From Ursus arctos (taxonomy: Eukaryota > Chordata > Mammalia > Carnivora > Ursidae): a DNA stretch of 64,000 bases. The stretch covers positions 446,501-510,500 of the forward strand of contig NW_026622919.1 of assembly GCF_023065955.2 (NCBI RefSeq), written 5' to 3'. Position numbers and translations under genes: made by a program. Numbering within the stretch: the first letter of the stretch is position 1; each line of letters opens with the position of its first letter. The notes under the pieces are model-generated. The model saw only the letters and a program-made list of their open reading frames with translations. It ran no database searches and was not told the origin of the DNA. Positions 1 to 14,578 of the stretch are shown here, one piece after another.

Positions 1-1437
1 GCTCACACCGGTTAACAACGTGGTAAAACACAAGAAACTTCTGAGGCACTTTTATGTCCCCGCAGAGCCACAGTGGAGGCTGAGTGGCGTTTACCGGGCG
101 GACAGGAGAGCGCACTCTGGTCACTAACCACCATTTAACTTTTCTTGAAGAACAAAAGGGTTATCTTCCCTCTGGAAGTCTGCCATTAAGAATCGCTGAG
201 TGAGAACAAGACGTAGCTTTGAGCAATGCTTGCCATTTCCTGATTTTTCAGGACAATCTTGCCCTCGAGGAAGAGATCTGGGACTCTCAATCCCCAGGCC
301 CTGCCCACGCTGCGAGCCGCTTGCCCGGCCTGCTCCGCAGGCTGAGTGGGCGCTGCCGCTGGCGCAGGAGGGCCCTGCGGGGCTGATGTCAACAGGGGCT
401 TGGCTTACAAAGGAGTTTCAGGTGAGGAAATCACTAGAAGGTGACAACCAACGCACACGCTGGCAACAGCCGGCTCCTTTTTCTTCTTCTTCTTGCAAAT
501 TAGCTCCTGATGACCAGTGAGAAGGCATTTTATGGGTAACGCACAACCATTCGGGGCCATTTTAACTTTGTGTTTCACTGTTCCTAAATTACAAGTGGCT
601 TTTCAGGAAGGCCTATTTACTTTTCCCCAAAATAATTATTCAGTCTCTTAATCTGCGTATAATGCTTAAGAAATACGGGTTTTTTAAACTGACCATTTCA
701 AAACATGATTGAATCTACCTAAAAAACTGCCTTTCTGATATTTGTAAGACCGAGAGGGTCAGTGCATATTCACCAGGAGGGAGAGAAGCTCCACATTCCT
801 TCGGGAGGTGAGCCTGTCTCACAGCCGTCCGAGGAGGTGAGGGCCACAGACTGACCCTCTACCTGGGCTCCTGCCCTGAACCCAGGCCCCCTTCTCACTG
901 TTACTACCACCCCAGTTCCTTTCATTAGGCATTGCTACTTCATTTCCACAATTACATTCTGATCTCAACTGTCTACTTTTGCAGGATCCACTGGAGAGTT
1001 TGTGAAAGTACAATTAAAGATATCATGGTTTTATCATGAGCCAGGATTAATGGGTTTAAAAGCTGACAATTAAAATGTGGTCACTTATTACAAACTGAGG
1101 GAGGCAGGTCTCGAAGGACACACCCCAACCGATACTCCTGGGGCAGGGAGGCGCATGCCGGCAGCGTCCGCCAGGCTCCCCAGCACCATGACTCACCTCC
1201 CAGCCCGCCCTCCCGCCCCCGGATGCCCACAGTCCAGATGGACGGGAAGAGCTAGAGCACAGGTTCCCTCAGAACCTGACAAACTAGCCTGAAAGCCTGC
1301 TGGGCGCAGCTCCAAAGGGCACCGGCTCATCTAATCCTGAGATGGGCACCGGGAGAGGGGACAAGAGGGGCCTTTCTCACAGAAACTCCCAGGTTAATTA
1401 GGAGAAATCAGGAAGGTAATGAACCAGGAGTCTTCAA

Positions 1438-1470
1438 CCCCCCCCACCCCCCCACCCCACCCCCGCCGCT
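1438..1470. repeat. C-rich (CCCCA)n tract
   Basis: Runs of 5 to 9 C separated by single A, ending CCCCCGCCGC. Could form an i-motif or a quadruplex on the other strand. Confidence 0.93.
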
Positions 1471-2774
1471 AGCTACCGGTCTCCATGTGTGTGATCCCAG
1501 CAATTACTTGGGCATGCCCAGGGAGTGAGAGAACCCAACCTCCCCGAGATCGAAGAACACGCTGGAACCCAGGGAGCTTCTAAGGAGAGACGCTGGCCTC
1601 TGCCACAGTCACTGCTCTCAGGTCCTTCACGCTCAGTGAGTTGCTCAAAATGAGTCCCAGCTCAGAAAGGTCAGCGTTCTTAACACCCACCTTTACACCC
1701 TCCCAACACGTCCCAGACACATGGTGGGACCCTGCAAGATCCTTCCCCAAGACTCCCAAAGAAGGGACTCCGCTCCACCCTCTCTGCCACAAGCAGTCTG
1801 CAAAGGCGCACTCGCTCCAACGAAGGCAAACTGACCCGGGCAGACGGACCAGTGGTCCCTTCAAAGCCCTCCCGCCAAGTGTCACTTACCAGGAAGTGAG
1901 TCAAGAGACTGGGACCCTCCCGTGGTGCAGAGCCAGCTCACTGGGCCCCAAGCCTGTCTTTCCTTTTCTGAACAACGGATGGTGACCCTGGAGTAAGGTG
2001 TGCCGGTGCCCCTCCGCCTCTAAAAACGCAGAGGCTTTGTGTGGGAAGCACACTCTGGAGAAAGGAGCTCACTGGCTGCTGCGCAGGCCACTGGCAGGCT
2101 GGTCCAAGCATCTAGGGCCTGGGACCCACAGACTCAGGCTGACCCCCAACTTCTACACCCATGACACGCAAAGGCCACGCTTAACGTTTATCAACATCTT
2201 TCCGTTCACTGATGTTTTTCTCTATGACATCAGAGACCAGTAGCAACAATAAGCTCTGAAGTCTCAGAAAGCAGACTTGCCTGCGGTTAGAAGAGCCTCC
2301 CTGCCAAAAGCCCAGAGCCCTGGCAGAGAACCCTGGGCCCACACATCAGAGGGGACATTAGAGTTGGGACCCCCTAGTGCCATAGGAAGCTTTCCCCAAA
2401 GTGCAGAACGGTGAGCGTGATGGCCCCTTGTCCTTCTGTATGGCTCTGGACGTGCAAGGCTCCTGCTCTCCAGGTGAGCAAAGCCTCACTCTGGTCCCAT
2501 TTCCTTTGGCAACCACTTAGCCCTGGGCCCTGCTTCTCCCATCAGGCTGGACCAAAGAGGATCCCTGGAGAAAGCAGGGACACAGATTCCTGTGAAGCTT
2601 ACAGTTCTCAGACAAATGTTACACTGAAAAACAAGTGTGTTAGGATTGTCTGCACCCTGAAATGGGAACAACCACGTAAGGAGCCAGGTCCCCCTGAAGC
2701 AGTGTGTGTCTGCTGCAGAGGAGACCGTCGGGACGTCTCAGCACAGAGGCAGGCCGCACCCTCGTGCAGCACTG

Positions 2775-2985
2775 GGCCTGGGCATCCGCCTCCGGCACAG
2801 GCCTGACCTAGCACCTGTCTGCTGTGAGACTCTGGGCAAGTGTCCTGAGCACTGTCCCTTGCTTGTCCTCAATGGAATGGGAAGAACCACAGCCCCTACC
2901 CACACCTCACAGCATGAGACAGTACCAACCTAAACAAGTCTGACTGCCCTGTGACTGACGTTAATAATAAGTATGTTTTTTGCTT
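2775..2985 (+). mobile_element. MIR-like fragment
   Basis: GTGAGACTCTGGGCAAGTGT followed by CCTCAATGGAATGGGAAGAA and GACGTTAATAATAAGTATG resembles the MIR core. Very old. Confidence 0.5.
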
Positions 2986-4843
2986 TCATTCTCTAGTTAC
3001 AGAAGAACTTCCAAGAAGTTGAGGGGCAGGACAAGAAAGCAGCGGGCAGTGCCTTCCCTCAAGCCAGTTTACAGTGCAGCGGAGAGCAAATGCAGCAGGT
3101 GGCCAGTGGGGGACAAGGTGTAGGCAGGAACCAGGCGCTGGCAGTCTCCCCAGGCAGCCTGACCCTCGCTGCTCCTTGAGGATCACAAGCAGCCGAGGCT
3201 ATGGGCAAGTGAGGGGCACAGGTGCACGCAGCCTTCCTCCACCCCCTGGGCCTCCTGGCCTCGGGCCGGCTGCTCCACAAGACAGCATCTCCTAGGCCAC
3301 AGCCCTCTTGCTCCGCCCTGTACTTCCCCAGGTGGACACAGCTAGGAGGAGCCAGGCCTCTTTAGGACTTCCTCGGAAGCACTTTATCTCCCTGAACAGG
3401 AATCAGAGTCCTCAGGCTCCTCTGGAGGCTTCGCTTTGATGTGAGAGTCAAGACTGAGCGACAGAGGCCCCAGGCGCACGTCACAGGTGGTAAACAGGCC
3501 TGAGGCCCCTCTCCCAGCCCTCAAATCCTGGGGACATGGGACACCAGTGAGAACAGAGTGACGCTCCAGTCCCCAATCCCTCTGCACCCACAAGGAGGAG
3601 CTGCAGGAGCCGAGACCCTGGCTGCCCTCTGAGCTTGCTGCTTGCCAGGCAGGTCGGCAGCTCCTTTGGGCACCCGGGGCCGCCTGAGGCAGAGGGCCGG
3701 CCGGCTCCAGGTGTTAAGACCTGCAGGGTCTCACACACAAACCTCGGGGCGGCACCTCCTTAAGAGCTGTGGGAGGCAGCTTCCACGACACGAGCATCAT
3801 TCTGAAATCCATTTCTTAGTAAAAGTTGCCAGGTAAGTATTTCGCCTGCGACTGACACAGAGGCTGCCACCGTGCTCAGTACCCCTCCCCTGGCCACCTA
3901 ACCACAAGAAGTGGAGACCTGACATTCTTCAAATCAAAGAAACTTATTTTAGTCCAAAGACGGAGTAACAAGTCAGAGTACAAAAATTAACTTAAAAATC
4001 CACTCTACTGGGAATACATCTGTTTTGCACTTTTCCCAAGCAAAAAAACATCAGATCCTAAAAGTGGGGCATGACGTCACAGGTGCCGAGATGCCTTCGG
4101 GAGGCTCCAGCTGGGCATGCGCAGCGGAAGTCCAAGGACCTGCGCTCAGGAGCCCAGGAGTGCCGCAGTCCACACAGGGTTCTGATGGGCTCATGAGCCT
4201 GCCGGCTTCAGTTCTTTCACCAGGAAACCAGAGAAAATATATTGTTCCTGCCTCACAAACCTGTTCTTGAGAGTGTTGATTCTTGTTTCAAAGGCACTGA
4301 CGACGAAGCAGGCTAATAAATGTTGCCTCAAGTGAATTTCAAGGGCAAGTCCATAAAAATTGGAATATTAAGGCTGGACAGAATGCAGCCCCCTTAACAA
4401 AAGCAGCTTTTTCTTCCCTCGCTCCTGAGCCTTCCCTAGGAACTCCTTCCAAGGTGAAGGCTATGATGGCAGAAGTTCCAGAATTTCTCTCAGTAGAACA
4501 CGAATACACACTCAGAAGATCGAGTCACGAGCCCCCCACCTGTGCTTCTTCCACACCATCCAAAACACTAAGGATCTGCTAGCCACAGGCCAGCCAGAGC
4601 CTCTAGAACATTCCTCCTAAACACTCTGGTTTGAAACGCTCACCCACAAAAAAGGAGCTTCACTCTTGAGCTGCTTCTTTTCTATAGGTCACCCTTAAAA
4701 TTATCCTATTAGCTCATTAATACCTATTTCTTGCGGGAAAGGTGCCGCACCGGCTGCTTCCCGTGCGCAGTGTTGTCAGGAGGATATGATCCCACGGACA
4801 ACCCCAGAGGCACATCCGACCCCGCCACATCTGACAGACTTTA

Positions 4844-5098
<255 letters not shown>

Positions 5099-5389
5099 TC
5101 AGAAAGCAAGCGTTCGGAAGGAAAAGAGAAGTCCACCAGCTCAAATCAGGTGGAAAAGTTTTATAAAAGCTGCCCACAAATGACATGAACAAGTCAAAGT
5201 GGGTTCAGAACGGCACAGAGATGTCTGGGTTCTGCTGGCTGCGGGGACCACAGAAGCGAGACCACTTCTCCTCTGGCCAGAAGTTGGAGCCTAATGAGCA
5301 ACCTTGGGGAGGAGAACCCAGGAGTCCAGGGGTCCTAAATCACTCAGTTTCAGAATCGAGAACCACGATAATAAATTAAATCAAGCCCA

Positions 5390-8300
5390 GGGCTACTTCT
5401 GTGTTTCTTTAGGAATAATCAAGACAGATTTAATTATCTAAAATATCTGTAATATATGAAGTAATTTGAAGTCCATACAGATTATCCTTCTGGTTCCATT
5501 TGAAATGAGTAATTTAATACTGCAGGTGTGATTTCTGATATAAAGATACTAGAGAATTTTAAGATACACAGTAAATGTATTAGAATGTTTAAAGGAGCGA
5601 AAATTTTAGCATATTTATCTGTTACATTTGTTAGATTCATATATTTCAAGTACTTGGGAAGAGTGTGCTTATTAAGACATGTAAACTACTTCAAAAGAAA
5701 GTAAAGTACACTGCATTCATGCACAGGACTTAAAAAACATCAGAGAATTTAATTAATGTTATGAATGAGCCAATTTTTTAAAAGTCTCTTAAATTATTAT
5801 AATAGGAAAATGTGATATGAAAAAAAAAACCCTAAGAAAAATTTTAATTTGCAATTCAAAGATAGAATACTAATTTTTTTTTTAGAAGTCACAGTAAATG
5901 GGATTTTCTGAAAGACCATGCTCTAAGTCCCAACTTACTAATCCAAAACCAAAATGATGCCACCATAAAGCCCACTGGCAGCTCACTCTGGTGCTCAGAA
6001 AGCAGTAAAAGCAGAAACCACCAAGTATGTGTTCTCAGAGATGGAGTGACTGCGTGTCCCCGCTCCCAGGCACCGGTGGCACCTGGGCATAACCACTTCC
6101 AGTGAACAACACCTGACCCCTAACACTGCAGGACACACAGTGGAAGGGCAGAGGACACGGCCCCCGCCCCGAGGGGCGGTCAGCTGCACAGTCATTCTAT
6201 CAGTGCACACGGCCAGAGCGTCCTGTGTTCCAGCAGCCTCCCGCGTCGCTGACGCTATAGTTTCCCACCCGGGGCGGGTGCTTGTGGCAGGAGCATCACA
6301 CATTTGTCCAGTCAACGGGTATGGGACAACGACAGGGATCGACCACTGACAGAAGGGAGAATGAAGCTAAAAGCCAGTGCACCATGTGGCCCAAAGGCAG
6401 GACAAGAGGGGACCAGCCTCAGCCCCTTGCGCATGCATGTGCCAGGGCCTGCCCAGGATTCCGGCACCATCGCAAGCCCCCCACTGTACACTTCACGCCG
6501 GCCCCTCTGTTTAACAAGAAGACTAGCGAGGCTACATGCACACAGGCTGAGAAGACGCTCCAGGCAGGGGTTTAAGAGAAGTGAAGCAGCAATTTCCTGA
6601 ACATGCAACTATCATCCCAGACATTATCTTCCAGGAAAATGTACCTAGAAATAGCCTTGAGCAAAAAATCAAAAAAAACAATAGGACTGTGATTATCAAA
6701 CACAATTTCCCCTCTGCCTTTCTGCAACTAAGGATATTTGATTCTATATAAATAACAACAAAAAGATTTGATTCCATACACTTTTTATATACATACGGTG
6801 ATCATTTGTAATTTATTATAAAATATTAACATAAATTCACTTAAAATTACACAAATATACTCCGAAATAAATTATTAACAAATAAAAAGCTCAAAGACAC
6901 GGTGTTACCAATTACCCCCAACTCAGCCAGGAGTGAGGATGGGACTAACCAAGGGCACCTGAACTAGCTGCCCCACGGAGCACAGGACACCGGGGCAACT
7001 GCACCGAGCAGGCCGGGGATCCCAGACCTGGAGCCCACCCTCTTACCGAGTTCTCATTTCCTCAACGGAGACGCAGCAGGGCAGTCCATGTGGGACGTAC
7101 CCCTCAAACGCTACAAGGGCTGAAACTGGGTCTGTCTCCCCTGTGTGTCCCACCTCAGCCAGAGGCCACACACACCATTTTCTGGGGGGCACAATTCAGG
7201 GAGGGGTGGTCATCCCAGAGCCACCCCTCCTCACTCCGCCGAGGAGCCGAGGCCCACCCTACCCATAGCAGCCATGCCTCTAGCGAGGACCTGCCATTCC
7301 TCCCCCCATGCTTGCCCAGCCCCTCCATCACTGCCATACCACCACCTGCTCTCAGTGCCAGTCTGTCTGACGACTCACTTCACAACAGAGCACCCCCCAC
7401 TCCCGCGTTGCATCTCTCTAGGCCACACCAGAGTGCTGCCCCTCCCCCCTGCAAAGGCCCTGGAGCCATCTCCTCGCCAGGCGGTATTGCTGAGCAGGCT
7501 CCGCCTCCATCAGTCAGCACACCAGAAACTAAGCTCAGTTTTCTGAAAGAATACCTACTAGTCCTCATGAATGTCTACTGAAGATTACAACTTAGACTCC
7601 CGAAGCATGTACCAGTGCCAAAGCAAACGAGAGGGCACTATCACAGCTGCTGTAGATAAAGTAGTTAAATCCAACTAGTGATTTTTAAATTATTAACTTG
7701 AACTAAACCAACTCTGTAATGCTTAAAAATGGGTCTTCAGTGGTTCTACCTGGAAAAATTGCAGGTCACCCGGGACTACTCCTAGTTTGCTAACGTCGTT
7801 CACATGCACGTTCCATGCTAACGGGACAGCCCATTCGGGGTCCAACAGATGTCAACACTAATAGGCTGTGGCACCTTTAAGAGGCATCATATAAACGCAG
7901 TATCACTGCCACACCAGGGTCCCTAAGACCGGCACTGTCGCTCAGCCACTCAGATAGCTCTGGGTAAGACCGTTCAGCAATTCCATAGCCTCAGGGGAAT
8001 CTGGATGCTAACTGCTGAGTCCCAACTAATCGGTCCACTGGACAAAATCAATTTCAAGACAGACAACTAGGAGTGACGGCGGCCAGCGCTGTGGGTGTCA
8101 ACTTCAGGCAGGCATCACACCCACTACCACACTCGGGACTGCTCGGTGCCACCTGCGAGAAGCCCACCTCCACATGGACACGGCCCCCAGCACAGGTCTG
8201 CTCGACCTTAAGGTCACTCCCATCACATCCCTGAGCCTGACCCCAGGTCAGGGAACCCGGCGGTCTCTTCCCAAGTGAGAGTGCAGTAGTTTTCCAAAGC

Positions 8301-9696
8301 ATCACTTTGTTGGCCGATGAGGTCCGTCAGTCATAAGGAAAAGGACACAAATGGCTGGTTTATATTCCACTAACAGACCCCCACCACAACTCACACACAG
8401 ACCATGTCACGTTCTGGCCAACACTGTTGGGCAAATCACCAGTCTAGTTAGTGGGTCCAACCTTGGTCCATCTGGCCCACTCTGTCTCCAGGAGTGGGAA
8501 AAGGTCAGCCTGAGTGCTGGCACTCAGGCTCAGCCCTAGAGCACAGGGACAACAAACCAGTGGGGAACACAGGCCACAGGGACTCCCCCCCAACACACAC
8601 ACACCCTGACTTTATCCCCGGCACCCATACATGCCCATGTGCCGTGTCTGACAACATGCAGGTACTGGACTCTCTGTCCTCCCGCAGAAATGGGTCAGAG
8701 GAGTAGAGGCCCGTGCTGCCTGGCTTGAGGGGCCTCTCACCAGCAGCACCCACCCATGTGGACACCTAGCCACGCTCCGCCCAAGCCCCTGGCACAAACG
8801 TCTTCGAAGCCTTGATTCTGTCATTCAGCTCAGAAGCCTCTGATGACCCCTCCCTAACACCGGCAACAGACATCAGCGGCTGACCCTCCAGAGCAGGTGA
8901 ACTGGCTGCCGACAGCTGACAAGGGCCTCGCTGCTGGACAGAGAAGACAGTGGGAACATTCCCCTCACGGTCGCTGGGAGGGGAATCTGATTTGCAGAAA
9001 GTAAAACAGCTCAGAGGAGAAAAAGTGAGATGGTGGATTTCTTTAACAAAATTGAAAACTTGGGCCTGTCAGCTCCGATTCATCGCAAGCTGGCACCAAG
9101 AGCACCGACCTCAGGATGCAGGGGGCTGGGCAGAGTCGTTTGCAGCCACCAGACTCCAGGCACCCTCCAGCCTCTTCTGTGTAAGAGGCCAGCCTCAGAG
9201 GCCATGCAGGGCACCCAAACAAGCTCCCACAAAGCCGGGGGATGTAGTGGTATATGGAACAGAAACAGTCATTGCCCCAAACTTTAACAAGTCATTATCA
9301 GAAAAAGTTCAAAATCTAACCACTCTTTCCAGATTCAACAGGTTTAAAATAAGGAAACTCTTCAATAGCTTTGAACAAAAACCTTTCTCATGGTTCCAAT
9401 TACACACTGCAAATGCGTGTCAAATATATAAGATTCCCCAGAGGGCTTCCTTTTGGCAACCCAGAGTCCTGCAATGTAATTTAAATACCCTTCTCTCTAG
9501 ACAGCATGTCATTTGTCTAACGCCAACCGCCTAAGGACAAAGCAGCCTCCAGGTGAAAGAAACGACTTAACCCCCAGAGTGCCACAGGGACCCAGGCCTG
9601 CCTTGCAGAGGTAGAAACCATTCATCCATAAAAGAAATCATCACACAGCCAGAACAGAAGTTACATCTTTTGGTAAGTCACGAACTAAACTAATTT
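5390..9696. other. Unassigned intronic stretch
   Basis: AT-rich 5390-5920 and 6600-6900; GC-richer 6900-9540. Two overlapping proline/serine-rich frames at 7090-7581 are compositionally biased with no motif. No young repeat is seen. Confidence 0.6.
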
Positions 9697-9711
9697 AAAA
9701 AGCAAACTCCT

Positions 9712-9900
9712 GGGGACGCCTGGGTGGCTCAGCCGTTAAGCATCTGCCTTCGGCTCAGGTCATGATCCCAGGGTCCTGGGATCAAGCTCCGCATCCGGCT
9801 CCCTGCTCAGCGGGAAGCCTGCTTCTCCCCCTCCCCTTGCTTGTGTTCCCTCTCTCACTGTCTCTATCAAATAAATAAATAAAATCTTTAATAAAATAAT
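9712..9900 (+). mobile_element. CanSINE, full length, 15-bp TSD
   Basis: Head GGGGACGCCTGGGTGGCTCAG, CT-rich body and an AAATAAATAAATAAAATCTTT tail. An exact target-site duplication, AAAAAGCAAACTCCT, is at 9697-9711 and 9901-9915, so this is a fairly young insertion. Confidence 0.95.
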
Positions 9901-11319
9901 AAAAAGCAAACTCCTCACTGAAGGCATTCACTGCATGGAGCCGAGTCTCCAGGAGGCACCTGGATGACGCCTCCCAGGGACGCAGCGGGCCGTGCCGCCC
10001 CATCACACGCTGGGGCTGCATGTGGAGCCTCACGCAGACCCGGGGAGGGCACCGTCTTCCCAGGAGCAGGTGTGCACAACACCACAGACTTCCACTTCAG
10101 TCACCAGCACAAACAGCCATCGTACCTTCCTCAAAAATGCAGTCCAACTTGCTCAGAAAAAAAGCCAGTGTTGAATGTGCTAGGGGGCAAGAGGAAATGA
10201 TGGACAGAATATCTAGTTCCATAGACATTTTGGTTTTCAGTTCCCACAGGACATTTCTGAAAAACTGTCCCAAAGGCCCTTAGCTGGCCTGCAGGCAGCA
10301 GTGACCACATTACCCAGAGGGGAGGTACAGGCTTGTGTGCTGGCCTTGCCTTGGCTGGTGAGGGACCCCAGCCCCACTGATCCTGGGAGAGCTGCTAGGG
10401 GTCGGCACCTGGCCCATGCACCACCTGGGTCCACCCTCCCCTGCCCCAGTGGGAGTACCCATAGAGGCCACTCCCACTCCACCGGAAAGTCACAGGGCCA
10501 TGCAGGCCCGCAAACCCTCCTTTGTACCTTCCCTGTAGACAAGACCCTGCCTACCATCACACTCGGAGCGCAGCTGAGAGCCAAGATGCGTCTGTCACGA
10601 GGCTGCGAACAGATGCTCTTTCAGTGGGCACCATGGGAAGCACACAGTCCAGGCTGGGTGGACACCACCGTCTTTGCAATGCACACTAGCCATAAGAGAC
10701 ACACATGGTAGAAGAGAAGGAATGCACTGTCTCAGGCCAAGAGCCCACAGTCTCACCTGGGGGCAAGAACTTCTCAAACGCTTAAAAGCAAGACCACGGC
10801 AAAGAACAAGCAGCCTCTACTCTTCCACAGGGCATGCCCTACACCCCTGCTGTCGAGGGCAGCTCCCGCTGCCCCACAGAGCCTAAACAACACCTGAGCC
10901 CACATCAGAACCGGGCTTCCCCTGAGAACAATGACAGTAAGCCAGTGAAAACCACTTACTACGTCAAACAGCTAGAGACTCAGATTAAATCCATGTCAGA
11001 GGTCATAAGGAAGTTGGGGACACCGGGGCTGCCCCCAAGCTCTCCAGGACATGGCCAGCCCAGGTCTTCACTGTCCCCAAACCATCCAAACTGCCCACAG
11101 AATCGTTGCTCAGAAAGTGGGGACTATGTTTTCAGACTGAATCTTTCAAAATGACTTGTCCGAAAACATTAAAACAAAATACTTTCTCAACTCTCTGATT
11201 GTCTCCTTATCTGCTCCATTAAAAGTGAGTTTGCATAATGTGACCTTGTATGTCAACTATATTTCCATCATCACAAAAATAAATAAATGGCAAAAAATGG
11301 ACTTTCTGCATGGCCTGGC

Positions 11320-11575
11320 GAGTCCACTGTTCAGCATTTACCCCAGAGAGATGAAGACTCGCCTCACCTCCACACCGGCACCTGCACACCAGTGCTCGCG
11401 GCAGCTCCCCCACACACAGTCCCCAAACACCGGAAACCACACACACACACACACACACGCCCTTCAGCGGGCGAATGTTTCACGCACATCCTGCCATGGA
11501 GTCCTATCCGCCAGTGAAAAAGGAACCACCTGGAGATACACACAACCGCCCGATGAACCTCAAGAAACTTTGCCG
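11320..11575 (+). mobile_element. Old L1 3'-end fragment
   Basis: CACTGTTCAGCATTTACCCC, GCCCTTCAGCGGGCGAATG, CAGTGAAAAAGGAACCACC and CGATGAACCTCAAGAAACTT match the order of the L1M 3' region, strongly diverged and CpG-mutated. Confidence 0.6.
11441..11459. repeat. (AC)n microsatellite
   Basis: About nine AC units within an L1 relic. Confidence 0.9.
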
Positions 11576-13645
11576 AGAAGGCAACGGAGGCGGACTGCGA
11601 GCTCCCTGCAGGCGACACTGAAGGACCAGCAGCAGGCACAGCGGGCTCGGCGGGGAGGGCCTCTGCTGCTGGTCCCAGGTAGCTGGTGGGGGCAGCGGGC
11701 TAGGAAAGGCCTGACTCCCAACAGCACTGCCACCTGACAGGCACTACGGAAGTCGGGGCTTCACAGGAGGCGCCCTGCTCCAGGGCAGCACGGCACCTCC
11801 TCCGCACGTTATAACAAGGCTGCGAGGAGAAGTGGGGATGCCGACAAAGTAGTAAGAAAACCAGTGAGGTCAGATCACGAAAGCTCTGACAAGGAGGGCA
11901 GCAAGGGGGCTCAGCCGCTGTAACACGAACCACATGGTGCAAGGGTGGAGGGCAAGAATGGGGATCCACAAGCCCCCGTCAGCCCTGAAATCGGGCTGGT
12001 CTCTTGGCTCCACACGCTCCCATGCCAACTGCACAACGAACACAGGTTGACCGGCGTTACCATGACACCTGTGACATGCAGAACTCGCTAATGAAAACAA
12101 GTCACCAGAGAAACCCAAATGGTGAGAGATCTCAAAATATTTCTAAAATGAAACCTTAAAATGACTAGAAGAAAAAAGGCAGGCAAATGTTATCTATTCT
12201 CAGGATGGGGAACAAATTTCTAACAATGAGGCAGATGTTACTGTTTAAGTGTTGTGACCTGAACAGATCAACACACCAAAGCAAGTAACAAACGTAAGTG
12301 TGCCAGCAGCGATCACATGTAAAGAGCACACATATACCCCAACTTAGAGAAGACGAAGCTGAAAACAAGGGTGGGCACACCTGATGGCCAACAACAATCC
12401 CAGACACACATGCTGATGCAGCAGGTGAGAGGCCGTGGGTGGAAAGTCTACAGGCAGACCCTGAACTAGCTACTCTGCTCCCAGGCCCTTGACCCCAAGG
12501 ACACGGTACAGGGCCCCACTGTGTGTGCAAAGCCCCTCACACGGAGTCAGGGGCATGACCCAGTAGTGGGGGCATCCCTGCAGTCACATGGCCTCAGTGC
12601 ACCCTCAGACCCCCACCTGGTGCCGTGCACTTCCTGGGAGGCGTCTCCAAGTTGTCCTGAGCGCCTGCACTGGCGCAGTCACGGTTTGTAGCAGCAGAAA
12701 GAGACCTCTGCTAATGAGAATGGAGGGTTAAACCGAACACAATTCATGCTGCCCTCCAAGACAGCGTCTCACACTCAGAGAGCACTCGTAACCTCGGTGA
12801 AACGCAGTGCTGTGACTCACATACTGAATCCTGATCATCGGTACTCTCAGCGCCAGGCCCTCGTCTAACTCACGGGCGGTAGGGGCACTTCACCCACCGC
12901 AAGGTGCAGGATGACGGCCCCCAGTGAGCCCAGGCCTGGACTGCAAGCATCACACCGAGGGACTGCTGCTCACTCAGGGCCCCTGTGAGCCAAAACAGCA
13001 ACAGTGCTGACTTCCAGGTAGTGAGATTTCTGGCTCCTCACAGGCACCTCCCCCCGGTGACACTCCCACAAGGCCCTCTACATCCCAGAACCCCCCAGCC
13101 CACCCTTGGGGTAGAGGCAGGCACTAGGGAGGTGTGGCCAAGACACAGAATACACCATGAAGCCTGGATCACTGACCTTCAAGGCCGTGGGCTCCTTGTC
13201 ACCTATGCCACGCAGCATCTTCTGGGTAAGATCTGGCACCTCTTCCCTCCCCCCCAATTCCCTGGTTGCCAGGAGGTTTAAGGAAGGGGCCAAATGTCAA
13301 AGCAGGTGCCACTCTGATCGCTGCGGTGGTTTCCACAAGGCGGGGCAGGCTGCAGGTGCACCTCCCACAGGAACACCTGCCTAGACTGTCTGTACTGAAC
13401 ATCTGCTGTCTATGTGGTTCCAAGTGACCCCTCAAGTAACCTTGGGCTCAACACATTCTACCATTTTCCCGTCACAACACTGAAAACACAAATTTCAGAG
13501 ACTTAATTAAAGACATCAGAAGAGTACTTTTTTTAAAAAAGAATTTTTAAATGTCACTTTTTGTGGACTGTACTGTAAAATAACCTGAGGATCTTTTTCC
13601 TATTTTAAGAGATAATCCGACATTTTCCTTTTAAAAAAATCAATT

Positions 13646-13872
13646 GGGGGCACCTGGGTGGTTCAGTCAGTTAAGTGTCTGCCTTCAGCTCAGGTCATGA
13701 TCTCAGAATCCCGGGATGGAGCCCCATGACAGGCTCCCTGCTCAGTGGGAAGTCTGCTTCTCCCTCTCCCTCTACCACCCCCCCAGCTCCTGCTCTCACT
13801 CTCTCTCTAAAATAAAATAAAATAAAATAAAATAAAATAAAATAAAATAAAATAAAATAAAATAAAATAAAA
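13646..13872 (+). mobile_element. CanSINE with a (TAAAA)n tail
   Basis: Head GGGGGCACCTGGGTGGTTCAG. The tail has expanded into about 13 perfect AAAAT units (13808-13872), a likely variable microsatellite. Confidence 0.93.
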
Positions 13873-14379
13873 CTGAAACATACCAACACTCTGAGACAGA
13901 ACATAAGCAAAATCCCCTCCCTGCTTCTGCACACTAACCCTTCAGAGTGTACAACTGCCGCTTCCTACCAGTCTGGCTCTGCCGGCAACACCGTCCGGCC
14001 ACTTTACCCGGCAATGAGCTGCACAGAGGGGCCCAGGGCTGCCCACTGACACACACAAAGGCTTCACTGCCCAGGGCCCAGAACACACAGACTTGTTCCT
14101 GGCGTCCTCCTGTGCCAGGCTGTGCCCCTCTACAGGTCCTCCCCACCCTCCTCCATGGCCACCTCCCACCTGCCCTCTGAGGTTCACACTGGAAGGACGT
14201 GCTACCCACTGAAGGGCTCCCTGGATGCAGGCTGGGTGAGTCCATGCCATCTAAGCCCCAGAGGGTCCAGAGGTCCCATGTGGTCTGAGCCCTCTCCCCA
14301 GATTGTGCACGATTTCAGAGCAGGGCACCGCTCAGTCCATAACCTCAGGGTGGAAAACATCACCTCTAGGAGCACAACG

Positions 14380-14573
14380 TTTTTTTTTTTTTTTAAGATT
14401 TTATTTATTTATTTATTTGAAAGAAAGCAAAAGCAAGAGAGATCACAGAGGGAGAGGGAGAAGCAGACTCACCACTGAGCAGAGAACCCGATGTGGGGCT
14501 CGATCACAGGACTCTGAGATCATGACCTGAGCCAAAGGCAGATGCTTCACCAACTGAGCCACCCAGGTGCCCC
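14380..14573 (-). mobile_element. CanSINE (first of a tandem pair)
   Basis: Minus orientation: T-run and AAGATTTTATTTATTTATT tail first, then the head read as GAGCCACCCAGGTGCCCC. It is separated by only five bases (ACAAC) from a second minus-oriented CanSINE. Confidence 0.93.
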
Positions 14574-14578
14574 ACAAC

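Larger units (their letters stand above)
9916..13645. other. Unassigned intronic stretch
   Basis: Apart from the L1 relic at 11320-11575 I see no gene or young repeat. Moderately GC-rich with scattered CpG. Confidence 0.55.

Noticed and set aside
7090..7581. 163-codon Pro/Ser/His-rich frame
   Set aside because: Low-complexity composition, an overlapping second frame of similar length, no homologue recognised.
8950..9534. 194-codon plus-strand frame, the longest outside the genes and the minisatellite apart from one at 56900
   Set aside because: No domain, start context or splice partner; ends in AT-rich intron sequence. Kept as a chance frame, though a homology search would be decisive.
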